From Planctomycetota bacterium (GTDB lineage Bacteria > Planctomycetota > PLA2 > JAEUHO01): a stretch of DNA of 15,403 nt. Position 1 is the first letter of the stretch; every line of letters starts with the position of its first letter. Position numbers and translations under genes: made by a program. The DNA is taken from NCBI GenBank assembly GCA_024639415.1, contig JAHEIK010000024.1, positions 1 to 15,403 of the forward strand, read 5' to 3'. Below, piece after piece: positions 5,676-13,767 of this stretch. Below the pieces are notes generated by a model. The model worked only from the letters and a program-made list of their open reading frames with translations. It was not told the origin of the DNA and searched no databases.

Positions 5676-6557
5676 TCAAGCGCGCGCGGCCAGCGCCTCC
5701 ACCATGGTCGAGCCCAGGTCGGCCGGGCTCTCGGCGACGGCGATGCCGGCGGCACGCATGGCTTCCATCTTCTCGACGGCCGTACCCTTGCCACCCGCGA
5801 TGATTGCGCCGGCGTGGCCCATGCGCTTGCCGGGAGGCGCCGTGCGGCCCGCGATGAAGCCGACGACCGGCTTGGTGACGTGATCCTTCACGAACTGCGA
5901 GGCCTCTTCCTCGGCCGTCCCGCCGATCTCGCCGATCATCAGGATGGCCTCGGTCTCGTCGTCCTCCTGGAACATCTGCATGGCGTCGATGTGCGTGGTC
6001 CCGATCACCGGGTCGCCACCGATGCCGAGGCATGTCGTCTGGCCGAGGCCAAGCTCCGTCAGCTGCCACACCGCCTCGTAGGTCAGGGTGCCGGAGCGTG
6101 AGACGACGCCGATCTTGCCGGGGGCGTGGATGAAGCCCGGCATGATGCCGACCTTGCACTTGGCGCCGGGCGAGATGACACCGGGGCAGTTGGGGCCGAT
6201 CATGCGTGCACCGGCGGCCGTGACGACGCGCTTCATGCGCGCCTCGTCCAGCGCGGCGATGCCCTCGGTGATGCAGACGATCAGCTCGATGCCCGCTTCG
6301 GCGGCTTCTTCGACCGCGTCTGCCGCGAACGCGGCCGGCACGAAGATCATCGTGCAGTTGGCGCCGGTCTTCTCGCGCGCGTCGACCATCGTGTCATAGA
6401 CGGGAATGCCCTCGACGTCCTGACCGCCACGACCGGGCGTGACGCCCGCGACGATGTTGGTGCCGTACTCACGGCATGCCAGCGTGTGCAGGCGGCCGTA
6501 CTCACCGGTGATGCCCTGCGTGATGACACGCGTCTCGCTGCCTACGAGGATGCTCAC
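5676..6557 (-). CDS. sucD: Succinate-CoA ligase (ADP/GDP-forming), alpha subunit
   Basis: This 293-residue subunit performs the TCA-cycle step succinyl-CoA + Pi + NDP to succinate + CoA + NTP together with SucC in the cytoplasm. The N-terminal CoA-binding Rossmann domain has VITQGITGEYGRLHT (11-25) and GVTPGRGG (38-45). IGPNCPGVISP (120-130) and SRSGTLTYE (153-161) are the ligase-CoA motifs. The phosphorylated active-site histidine is H248 in RMGHAGAI, equivalent to E. coli His246. The length is normal for the family. The start is GTG 6555-6557, which overlaps the sucC stop as GTGA with GGAGG about 7 nt upstream, so the two subunits are translationally coupled. The GEYGRLHT segment is somewhat unlike the common GxQGxFHT but should still bind CoA. 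Function is secure; ATP versus GTP use is not. Confidence 0.97.
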   Translation of the reverse strand: MSILVGSETRVITQGITGEYGRLHTLACREYGTNIVAGVTPGRGGQDVEGIPVYDTMVDAREKTGANCTMIFVPAAFAADAVEEAAEAGIELIVCITEGIAALDEARMKRVVTAAGARMIGPNCPGVISPGAKCKVGIMPGFIHAPGKIGVVSRSGTLTYEAVWQLTELGLGQTTCLGIGGDPVIGTTHIDAMQMFQEDDETEAILMIGEIGGTAEEEASQFVKDHVTKPVVGFIAGRTAPPGKRMGHAGAIIAGGKGTAVEKMEAMRAAGIAVAESPADLGSTMVEALAARA

Positions 6558-7714
6558 TGCGCCGCCTCCACGATCTTCTGGGCCGCGTCCTTCATGTTGT
6601 CCGCGGGGATGATCTTGAGTCCGCTGTTCTCGAGGATCTTGCGACCCTCCTCCATGTTCGTGCCGTGCAGGCGCACGACGAGCGGGGCTTCCAACCCCAG
6701 CGCCTTGGTGGCGTCGACGACGCCTTGCGCCACGACGTCGCAGCGCATGATGCCGCCGAAGATGTTGACGAGAATGCCCTTCACGGCCGGATCCTCGAGA
6801 ATGATCTTGAAGGCCGTCGTGACCTGCTCCGTCGATGCACTGCCGCCGACGTCGAGGAAGTTGGCCGGCTCACCGCCGTGCAACTTGATGATGTCCATCG
6901 TCGCCATGGCGAGACCCGCGCCGTTCACGAGGCAGCCGATGTTGCCGTCGAGGTTGACGTAGCTGAGGCCCGCCTTGCGTGCGCGCACTTCGGTCGGATC
7001 CTCTTCGCCCTCGTCGCGCATGGCAGCGAGGTCTTTGTGACGGCCCAGCGCGCTGTCGTCGATCGACAGCTTGCCATCGAGGCACACGACGCGATCGTCG
7101 GTCGTCGTCACGAGCGGGTTGACCTCCAGCAGCGAGGCGTCGTCCTCGAGGAAGGCCTTCGCCAGGCCCTTCAGCACGGCGCCGAACGCACGCTGCTGCG
7201 CCTTCGGCACGCCGAGCCCGAAGCAGGCGCGACGCGCGCGATAGTCCGGCAGGCCCTGCACGGGGTCGATCGGCTCGCGCAGGATCAGCTCGGGGGTCTT
7301 CTCGGCGACCTCCTCGATGTCCATGCCGCCTTCGGAGGAGACCATCAGCACGGGCACTTCGAGGCGCCGGTCGAGCGTGACGGCCGCGTAGTACTCCTTG
7401 GCGATCGGCAGCCCCTCCTCCACCAGCACCTTGCGCACGATGGTGCCGTCGGGTGCGTTCTGCTTGGTGATGAGCGGCTTGCCGAGCATGCCCTCGGCGG
7501 CCTCGATGGCCTCGTCGGCCGAGCGCACGAGCTTGACGCCGCCCGCCTTGCCACGGCCACCCGCGTGGATCTGTGCCTTCACGACGGCGAGATCGCCGCC
7601 CAGTTCGGTGTAGGCCGCTCGCGCGGCTTCGGCGTCCTCCGCGACGATGCCTCGCGGTGTGGGCAGGCCGTAGGCGCGGAAGCGCTCCTTGGCCTGGAAC
7701 TCATGGAGCTTCAC
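6554..7714 (-). CDS. sucC: Succinate-CoA ligase (ADP/GDP-forming), beta subunit
   Basis: This 386-residue ATP-grasp subunit binds the nucleotide and, with SucD, forms succinyl-CoA synthetase. The N-terminus MKLHEFQAKERFRAYGLP is typical. The ATP-grasp glycine loop is KAQIHAGGRGKAGG (46-59). LLEVNPLV (the metal-binding E/N region), NGAGLAMATMDII, FLDVGG and NIFGGIMRCDVVAQG follow in the usual order. The start is GTG 7712-7714 with GGAGGAAG about 8 nt upstream. It precedes sucD directly, with a 4-nt overlap. The upstream same-strand gene ends 93 nt before it, and that gap contains a hairpin (7741-7759), so sucCD probably has its own promoter there. Nothing is missing compared with the family. 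Confidence 0.97.
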   Translation of the reverse strand: MKLHEFQAKERFRAYGLPTPRGIVAEDAEAARAAYTELGGDLAVVKAQIHAGGRGKAGGVKLVRSADEAIEAAEGMLGKPLITKQNAPDGTIVRKVLVEEGLPIAKEYYAAVTLDRRLEVPVLMVSSEGGMDIEEVAEKTPELILREPIDPVQGLPDYRARRACFGLGVPKAQQRAFGAVLKGLAKAFLEDDASLLEVNPLVTTTDDRVVCLDGKLSIDDSALGRHKDLAAMRDEGEEDPTEVRARKAGLSYVNLDGNIGCLVNGAGLAMATMDIIKLHGGEPANFLDVGGSASTEQVTTAFKIILEDPAVKGILVNIFGGIMRCDVVAQGVVDATKALGLEAPLVVRLHGTNMEEGRKILENSGLKIIPADNMKDAAQKIVEAAQ

Positions 7715-7740
7715 AGGAATCTTCCTCCGCTGGCGACCAT

Positions 7741-7759
7741 GGGCGGAAGCGTACCGCCC
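7741..7759 (-). promoter_or_regulatory. Hairpin between the secreted-protein gene and sucC
   Basis: GGGCGG (7741-7746) and CCGCCC (7754-7759) form a 6-bp GC stem with a 7-base loop. It lies between the stop at 7808 and the sucC start at 7714 on the minus strand. It has no T tract, so it could be a Rho-dependent or weak terminator for the upstream gene, or a leader structure for sucCD. Confidence 0.3.
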
Positions 7760-7807
7760 CAGCCTGCGCCGTCAGAGGGAGAATCCAGGGATGGGGCGCC
7801 CGGCGGC

Positions 7808-9754
7808 CTACGGAGGCGTCGGAACCCCGATCTGGAGGATCTGCTGGAAGCCGGCCGGGACTCCGGTCAGGGCATCGGCAGCCATGCAGGCCATCTCTCC
7901 GTCAGCCGCCTGATCACGCACGGCGACGATGTACGCGCCATAGGGCATGAGCGGCACGTAGGCCGACTTGCAGAGCATGGCCGTGTTGCCGGAGGCATCC
8001 GTCGCCGTCACGCGCACGAGGTAGACACGGCCGTCCCCGGGGTAGTTGCGCTCCATGCGCAGCCGCAGGCCGGCCACGCTCGTGCCGAGGGCATCCGGCG
8101 CGAAGGGCGCGGTTCCCTGGTCTTCATCACTGAAGACGGTGACGACCACGTTCACGGGACCATCGCAGATGTCCATCGCGGTCGCGGTGAGGGCCGGACT
8201 CACGAGTCCACGGCGTGCAGGCCACAGCAACGGCCGCAGCAGACTCGCAGTGATCGCGGGCGGCGTCGTGTCGTCGACGGTGATCGTGAATGAGCCCGAC
8301 GTCACGTTGCCGCACAGATCCGTAGCTTCGACCGAGATGGTGTTCAGCCCGGGCGGGATCGTGTCGCCGGGCTGGAACGGCGCATACGTGATGACGATGT
8401 CAGCGGCCGCGGTCATGTTGTCCGTTGCCGATGCTGCCCAAGTGACGGGATTGCCGCTCGCGCTGGCGCACTCGACCGTGATGTTCGCCGGGACGACGAG
8501 AGTCGGACCGAGAACGTCCGGGCAGTTGGTCTGATCGAACGCGAAGTCCAGATCGGCAGGCGCGAGGTTCTCGATCTGCCGCACGCCCGAGGGCGGGAAC
8601 GGGGCGCCCGTACCCTGCACCTGCACCATGTAGACGCTGTTGAACAGGTCGGGGAACTCGTAGTCGCCGTTGCGGTCCGTGGTGGTCGTCCCGGCCTGCA
8701 TGTTCGTCACAAGGTCGATGAGCGTGAGCGTGATGCCGGCAACGGGATGCACGGTACCGCCCGCATCCTCGAGCGTGACGCGCCCGCCTAGATCGAACGC
8801 CGGCTGGAACCGGAACTCGATGCCGGGGTTCTCCTCGTCCGGGTAGACCGCGCCGACCTGGCGGGTCTGGACGACGGTCGTCGGCGAGACCGGCAGCAGC
8901 CCAGCCAGGCCGGGCTGCGAGGGGTCGATCGAGACCCGCACGGTCTCACCATCGGCGAGCGACTTGGTGAGGAACATGTACCAGCCGGGGAAGTCGAACG
9001 TGAACGGATCCGTCTCGCCCGCGGGCACGAACGTGTAGGTGCTGCCGACGATGGTCGTGTACGGCGCACCGACCGGGCTCCCCGTTGCATCGAGACACTG
9101 CATCACGATCTCGATGGCGTCTGCAGGCTCACCGTAGACGTTCTGGTTTCCGATCACGCAGATGCCGCCGCGACCGCTGGTTCCGTTGCCACCCGTCTGC
9201 CCGCCGGGATTGCGATCCACGAATACCGCGCCCATCACGATGTCCGACGTCGGCGGCGTGAAGAGGGCGCACGGTGCGACACCCGGCAGGACGGGGATAT
9301 CCACCTCCGTCGGCGTGGGCGGCATGACCGTGATGCCGAGCGGCGGCGCGGGCACGGGCTCGGCCATCTTCATGCCCGTCATCGGGTCGATCGTCACGAT
9401 GTTGGCGTTGAAGCCGGCCGCCGGATCCATGAACGGCAGATCGATCTGGAAGATGCCGTTGTCCGGGAGGTCGCGGAACGCGTAGGCGCCGTCAGGCTCA
9501 GGCATGGCGAACCACTGGCCGAGCACGGTGGTCTCGTCGCCCGGAGGGCCGCCGATCTCGCCGATCATGGTCAGGATGATCGGATCCATCGTGGGCGCGT
9601 CGATCCCCGGGTCGTACACCCCGGGCGTCCCCCCCAGCATGGGATCGTCGTTGTCGCCGAAGACGTGCCCTTCGATCTCGCCAGCGCGAGCCGTCGCTGC
9701 CAGCAAGATCGCGGCAGATACGGCAAGCAGAACGGTGAATGCGCGTGTCACCAT
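7808..9754 (-). CDS. Secreted multi-domain protein with SdrB/Cna-B-like and HYR domains
   Basis: This 648-residue exported protein starts at ATG 9752-9754 behind GGAGGG. A signal peptide is evident (VTRAFTVLLAVSAAILLAATARA, cleavage near residue 24). The rest is beta-sandwich modules. SdrB-like segments lie at about 25-110 (EIEGHVFGDNDDP ... YAFRDLPDNGIFQIDL) and 172-280 (VMGAVFVDRN ... FPGWYMFL). A carboxypeptidase-regulatory/Cna-B-like repeat lies at 322-380 (GGRVTLED ... DRNGDYEFPDL). A HYR domain lies at 415-498 (VVPANITVECAS ... VEATDLCGNVTSGSFTITV). A further Ig-like domain spans about 500-602, including VTATDASGN. Such proteins are usually surface or extracellular structural or adhesion proteins. 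No LPxTG, PEP-CTERM or other C-terminal anchor is visible, so it may be released. The frame continues upstream to 10582 without family support. It is divergent from the CHAT gene. Confidence 0.87.
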   Translation of the reverse strand: MVTRAFTVLLAVSAAILLAATARAGEIEGHVFGDNDDPMLGGTPGVYDPGIDAPTMDPIILTMIGEIGGPPGDETTVLGQWFAMPEPDGAYAFRDLPDNGIFQIDLPFMDPAAGFNANIVTIDPMTGMKMAEPVPAPPLGITVMPPTPTEVDIPVLPGVAPCALFTPPTSDIVMGAVFVDRNPGGQTGGNGTSGRGGICVIGNQNVYGEPADAIEIVMQCLDATGSPVGAPYTTIVGSTYTFVPAGETDPFTFDFPGWYMFLTKSLADGETVRVSIDPSQPGLAGLLPVSPTTVVQTRQVGAVYPDEENPGIEFRFQPAFDLGGRVTLEDAGGTVHPVAGITLTLIDLVTNMQAGTTTTDRNGDYEFPDLFNSVYMVQVQGTGAPFPPSGVRQIENLAPADLDFAFDQTNCPDVLGPTLVVPANITVECASASGNPVTWAASATDNMTAAADIVITYAPFQPGDTIPPGLNTISVEATDLCGNVTSGSFTITVDDTTPPAITASLLRPLLWPARRGLVSPALTATAMDICDGPVNVVVTVFSDEDQGTAPFAPDALGTSVAGLRLRMERNYPGDGRVYLVRVTATDASGNTAMLCKSAYVPLMPYGAYIVAVRDQAADGEMACMAADALTGVPAGFQQILQIGVPTPP

Positions 9755-9864
9755 GGGCCACCCTCCATCAAGACAAACGGTGCGTCGATTGCGTGAATCC
9801 CGCGAACGCACGTAGCATCGCGGCCTAACTCGGCCGCTTCCTGGGGCGATGCGGACCCCAAACC
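9755..9864. promoter_or_regulatory. Divergent promoter region of the HYR and CHAT genes
   Basis: This 110-bp gap lies between two head-to-head genes for exported proteins. It contains a perfect inverted repeat, GCGGCC-TAACTC-GGCCGC (9820-9837), about 27 nt before the CHAT ATG. A weak plus-strand promoter pair, TTGCGT (9789-9794) and TAGCAT (9813-9818) with an 18-bp spacer, lies just ahead of it. The GGAGGG Shine-Dalgarno of the minus gene lies at its left end. The repeat could be an operator that controls both genes or a leader hairpin of the CHAT mRNA. Confidence 0.4.
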
Positions 9865-12800
9865 ATGCCCACGACCCGCCTCGAATGCAACTGGAAGCCT
9901 GATCGCCACGCCACCGTGCTGCGCAGCCTCCTGTGGGGCGCCATCGTCCTCGGAGCCCTGTCTCTTGGGCGAAGCCCCGTTTCTGCCAGCGACGAGCCGA
10001 CCCCGGAAACCGTTGCCAAGGCTCTCCAGACGGCACTCGGCGCCAAGGACGACAAGGCGCTCGCGGGTCTGGCCGCCGTGAACAACCCGGATCCGTGGCT
10101 CGTTGCCGAAGTGCTGCTCGATAGCGGCAAGGCCGACCTCGCGGCCCGTATCCCCGCGCTCGCCCCCCGGAAGGAGGTCGAGAGACTCGGTGCCTACATC
10201 GAGGTCCGCAAGAAGACGCCCGTGACGGCCAAGCGTCGGGACGCACTGACCGCCGCGCTGCGGGCGATCGCGTCGCAGCCCGCGCAGGCGCTGGAGGTCG
10301 TGGCCTCGAGCCCCACCGACGCCGGTGACGTCGTGGCGGTGCGGACGCTCTTCGTACGCGGTCGCGCTCTTCAGGCCCTGAGGCGCCATGCGGATGCAGC
10401 GAGCGCCTACGACGCGTGCGCGCGGGCTGCCGTGAAACTCGGCTGGCTCGGCCGGGCGAGCATGGCCTTCGAGCAGGCCGCGCGCAGCACGTTCCGCCGT
10501 TCGGACTTCGTCGGCGCGCTGCGACTCGCCGGTGATTGGCGCGCGGTGGAGGCCGCCTTGGGGTCGAAGCAGGGCCAGGCACGCATCGCCTGCCTGATGG
10601 GGCTCTTCCACGCCCGACTCGGTACGCTGGACAAGACCTCAGCCCTCTCCAAGCAGGCGCTCTCGATTCTCGATCCTCTCGGCGACCACCCGTACGTAGC
10701 GCTTGCCCTCTCGAACCTGGGCTACGTGGAGTACGCGCGCGGACGCCTCGCTCCGGGTCGCGTGCTGTACGAGCAAGCGGTGCGGCACCTCGAGAAGCCC
10801 CTACCCCGTACCAAGATTGCCCGCTTCGCCCCCGACGTGAAGCTGAACACGCAGCAGCGCATCGCCCTCATGACATCCGCAGCAGCGTTCACGTACTTCC
10901 TCGGCGAGCACGACGACGCGTGGAAGCGCCTGGATGCCGCGGCCAAGGCAGCCGAGGACGCCGGCGAGCCGGAGCTACGCGCACGCGCCCGCTTGACCGC
11001 CGGCGCACTGCGCCAATCCGCGGGCGATCTTCTGGACGCACTCGAGAACTTCGACGTGGCCGTGGCGAGCTACGCACAGGCAGGCGATCGCGCGGGCCGC
11101 GCGGGCGTGCTCCGGCGCATCGGCACCGTACGGCACGGACTCGGCGACTACCCGGCGGCACTCGCGAGTCTCGGGGAGGCCCTCGACGTCCTCGTCGAGA
11201 CAGGTGCGGCGCGCGAGGCCGTGCTGACCCACCTCGCGATGAGTCGCGCACACATGGCGAATGGTGAGCCGCAGCAGGCGCTTGCGGTTTGCGTCCTGGC
11301 GCAGTCCGCCGCGGACAAGCTCGGGACGACGCCCTTGACCGCAGACGCGCTGCGGCACATGGGTGACGCACACGTCATCCTCGGCGAGTACGCTCTGGCA
11401 CTCGAGAGGCACTCGCAGGCCCTGGAGCACCAGCGCGGGGCAAAGAACACCGATGGCATGATCCGCTCACTGACGGACGTGGGCCACATGCACACGCTTC
11501 TGGCTGCGACGGACAAGGCGCTCGAGACGTACGACCAAGCTCTTGATCTGCTCGACCAGTCCAAGAGCTTCGCCCTGAAGGCGGCCGTGCATCTCGGCAT
11601 CGCCAAGGCCAAGCTCACGGCGGGAGACGACGAGGGCGTCGAGGAGGCACTGACCCAGGCGCACACGTCCTTCACGCAGGCCCGCGACCCGCGCGGCGCG
11701 GCAGCGGCCCTCGCGGCAGCCGTCGCGTGGCATCGCGGACGCCAGGCCTTCGCCGTGGCGATCCAGCAGGCGGATCAACTGGCCCTGGCGTACGAGAAGC
11801 TCAAGAACCACACGGGCCTTGCGATGGCACGGCTCAACAAGGCGCTCTCGCTGCAAGCGCTTGGCAGGAGCGACGAGGGGCTGGCCGTCATGGGCCAAGC
11901 TCTGAGTGCCGCGCACGAGGCGTCCTCGGTGGCTGCGGTCGTGCAGTGCCTGTGGGGTCTTGCACGGCTGCACGGCGAGCGCGGCGAGCACAGCAAGGCG
12001 ATGGACGCTGCGGAAGCGGGCCTCGCGGCAATGAACAAGCTCGGTCGCCACCTGGCGGAGGGCGAAGGTGCGACCGCGCGCGCGCAGTTCGCGCCGCTCT
12101 TCGACATCGGCGCAGCGGCGGCCATGCATGCCAAGGACGCAGCCAAGCTCTACTACTTCCTGGAAAGCGGGCGCTCAGCGACCCTGCTCGCCGCCCTCGG
12201 CGGGCGCGACGCGCTACGCTCGTCGGTGATCCCCGCGGACTTACGCAAGGAGGAGGCCGAGGCGCGCGCCGCGGAAGCGATGGCGTTGGCGCGCTTGCGC
12301 AGGGCGCAGAGCCGCCGACGGCTGCGCGAGATCAGGACGCAGCGGAAGGTCTGGATGGCAGCGTCCGCGCGCGTCCAGAAGGTCATCGAACGCATCCAGC
12401 GCAAGGCACGTGAGCAAGCCAACCTCGTCTACCCCACGGTCGAGCCGCTGGATCAGGTCCGTGCGGGCTTGGCAGACGACGAGGCGCTGTGCCTCTTCGG
12501 TCTGACGGAGGCCCGCGCGGTCGCCCTCGTGGCCACCAAGCAGGAAGCGCGCATCGTGGATCTGGGGCCGAAGGCCGCCGTCACCGATGCCTGCGAGACA
12601 CTGCTCCTGGGCGCCAAGCCCTATATCGAGGAGTCGGAGCTCAGGGCGGTGCGCAAGCTGCTTGCGGAGCCGCTCAGGCTGCCGCCCGGCGTCGTGCGTG
12701 TGCTCGTGAGTCCCGACGGCATCACCGCCTACCTGCCCTTCTCGCTCCTGCTGCAAGGACGTGAAGTCGTCTACGTGCCGTCGGCCTCGGTCTACAAGCG

Positions 12801-13503
12801 ACTGCGCGGCGAAGGCAAGCTGCGGGGGCAGCGCGTGCTCGCCCTGGGCGATCCGGCGTACGGCAAGCGGGCCAAGGTGCGCAAGGGAGCGGCGCAGGGC
12901 AAGCAGCGCTCCGGCGAGCGCGCCGGCGGCGGTCGCGCCGGCAAGCTGGCCCGGTTGGCTGCTACGCGCGACGAGGCCAAGGCCATCGGCGACGACGTGC
13001 TGCTCGGCGAGCAGGCGAGCGAGACGGAGCTGCGCAAGGCGCTCGCCGACGATGTACGCCGACGTGCGGTGCATCTCGCCTGCCATGGCCTGATCGATCC
13101 ACAGAACCCGACGCTCTCTTCGCTCGCGCTGACTGCAGACGGGGAGAACGACGGCTTCCTCACGGCGCTCGACGTGTTCCGCATCCCGATCCGCGCGGAC
13201 CTGGCGACGCTGTCGGCCTGCGAGACGGGCAAGGGGCGCGTGGTGCGCGGTGAAGGCATCGTCGGCTTGACGCGCGCCTTCCTCTTCGCAGGCTCGCCGC
13301 GCGTGATCGTGAGCCTGTGGAAGGTCGACGACGAGGCGACGCAGGCGCTGATGGTGAAGTTCTACGAGCTGTGGAATCCGAAGAAGGGTGGTGGCCTGCC
13401 CGCCGCGACCGCATTGCGCAAGGCCCAGGCCCACGTGCGCGCCCAGGAGAAGTGGAAGCACCCCTACTATTGGGCGGCGTGGGTCCTCTGGGGTCTGCCG
13501 TAG
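9865..13503 (+). CDS. Exported TPR-CHAT caspase-like protein
   Basis: This 1212-residue protein joins a long TPR solenoid to a C-terminal CHAT domain of the caspase-like (clan CD) peptidase superfamily. The N-terminus looks like a signal peptide: a basic n-region (1-20), the hydrophobic SLLWGAIVLGALSLG, and a likely cut after SPVSA at residue 41. TPR-like helical repeats of about 40 residues run from about 160 to 730 (for example LSNLGYVEYARGRL, MGDAHVILGEYALALERH). A highly basic helical stretch (about 793-850) follows. The CHAT domain (about 865-1212) has PDGITAYLPFSLLL, the catalytic His in HLACHG (H1074), the catalytic Cys in LSACETG (C1119), and SLWKVDDEAT plus the HPYYWAAWVL end. Both dyad residues are present, so it should be an active protease, possibly switched by its TPR region. 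The target is unknown. ATG 9865 lacks a clear Shine-Dalgarno; GTG 9916 is an alternative that shortens the signal peptide. Confidence 0.9.
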   Translation: MPTTRLECNWKPDRHATVLRSLLWGAIVLGALSLGRSPVSASDEPTPETVAKALQTALGAKDDKALAGLAAVNNPDPWLVAEVLLDSGKADLAARIPALAPRKEVERLGAYIEVRKKTPVTAKRRDALTAALRAIASQPAQALEVVASSPTDAGDVVAVRTLFVRGRALQALRRHADAASAYDACARAAVKLGWLGRASMAFEQAARSTFRRSDFVGALRLAGDWRAVEAALGSKQGQARIACLMGLFHARLGTLDKTSALSKQALSILDPLGDHPYVALALSNLGYVEYARGRLAPGRVLYEQAVRHLEKPLPRTKIARFAPDVKLNTQQRIALMTSAAAFTYFLGEHDDAWKRLDAAAKAAEDAGEPELRARARLTAGALRQSAGDLLDALENFDVAVASYAQAGDRAGRAGVLRRIGTVRHGLGDYPAALASLGEALDVLVETGAAREAVLTHLAMSRAHMANGEPQQALAVCVLAQSAADKLGTTPLTADALRHMGDAHVILGEYALALERHSQALEHQRGAKNTDGMIRSLTDVGHMHTLLAATDKALETYDQALDLLDQSKSFALKAAVHLGIAKAKLTAGDDEGVEEALTQAHTSFTQARDPRGAAAALAAAVAWHRGRQAFAVAIQQADQLALAYEKLKNHTGLAMARLNKALSLQALGRSDEGLAVMGQALSAAHEASSVAAVVQCLWGLARLHGERGEHSKAMDAAEAGLAAMNKLGRHLAEGEGATARAQFAPLFDIGAAAAMHAKDAAKLYYFLESGRSATLLAALGGRDALRSSVIPADLRKEEAEARAAEAMALARLRRAQSRRRLREIRTQRKVWMAASARVQKVIERIQRKAREQANLVYPTVEPLDQVRAGLADDEALCLFGLTEARAVALVATKQEARIVDLGPKAAVTDACETLLLGAKPYIEESELRAVRKLLAEPLRLPPGVVRVLVSPDGITAYLPFSLLLQGREVVYVPSASVYKRLRGEGKLRGQRVLALGDPAYGKRAKVRKGAAQGKQRSGERAGGGRAGKLARLAATRDEAKAIGDDVLLGEQASETELRKALADDVRRRAVHLACHGLIDPQNPTLSSLALTADGENDGFLTALDVFRIPIRADLATLSACETGKGRVVRGEGIVGLTRAFLFAGSPRVIVSLWKVDDEATQALMVKFYELWNPKKGGGLPAATALRKAQAHVRAQEKWKHPYYWAAWVLWGLP

Positions 13504-13767
13504 CGCCACCCTGCCGGCCTCCCTCACGCTCTCTCCCTCACTCCATCTCCCTCACGCTGCCCCCCACGACCCCACGAATGATCGAGCCCACGAAGCCGCG
13601 CTTGCCGGGGGCGGGCGAGGTCGTCCTCAGCCTTCGAGCCGACGGCACCGGGATCCAGCGACATCCGTTGCGGCCGGCGATTGCGCCTCGGACGACGCAC
13701 GGGTCGGGCAACGACTCCCCTTTGCCAGGCTCAGGGTCGCGATGTCCCTACAGCGCCTCTCACACAC
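13504..13767. other. Intergenic spacer between converging genes
   Basis: This 264-bp gap lies between the CHAT stop and the stop of the minus-strand TPR gene. The left end is a pyrimidine-rich run with a 14-bp tandem repeat. I see no convincing coding frame, tRNA or classical T-tailed terminator in the rest. Confidence 0.6.
13519..13560. repeat. Three-copy 14-bp pyrimidine-rich tandem repeat
   Basis: CTCCCTCACGCTCT, CTCCCTCACTCCAT and CTCCCTCACGCTGC follow one another at 13519, 13533 and 13547. The first nine bases are identical in all three, and copies 1 and 3 agree over twelve. It begins 16 nt after the CHAT stop. It may reflect slippage or act in Rho-dependent termination on the plus transcript. 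Confidence 0.7.

Noticed and set aside
6665..8293. 542-residue plus-strand open frame
   Set aside because: It is antisense to sucC and the HYR gene, has no recognisable domain, and shows the His/Arg/Gly-rich composition of a shadow frame in GC-rich DNA.
9755..10582. N-terminal extension of the secreted protein (924-residue frame)
   Set aside because: The extension is an arginine-rich antisense shadow of the CHAT gene. The Shine-Dalgarno and signal peptide place the start at 9754.
9865..13503. Type III-E CRISPR-style TPR-CHAT (Csx29-like) defence effector
   Set aside because: No CRISPR repeats, cas genes or other defence genes are present, and the protein appears to carry a signal peptide.
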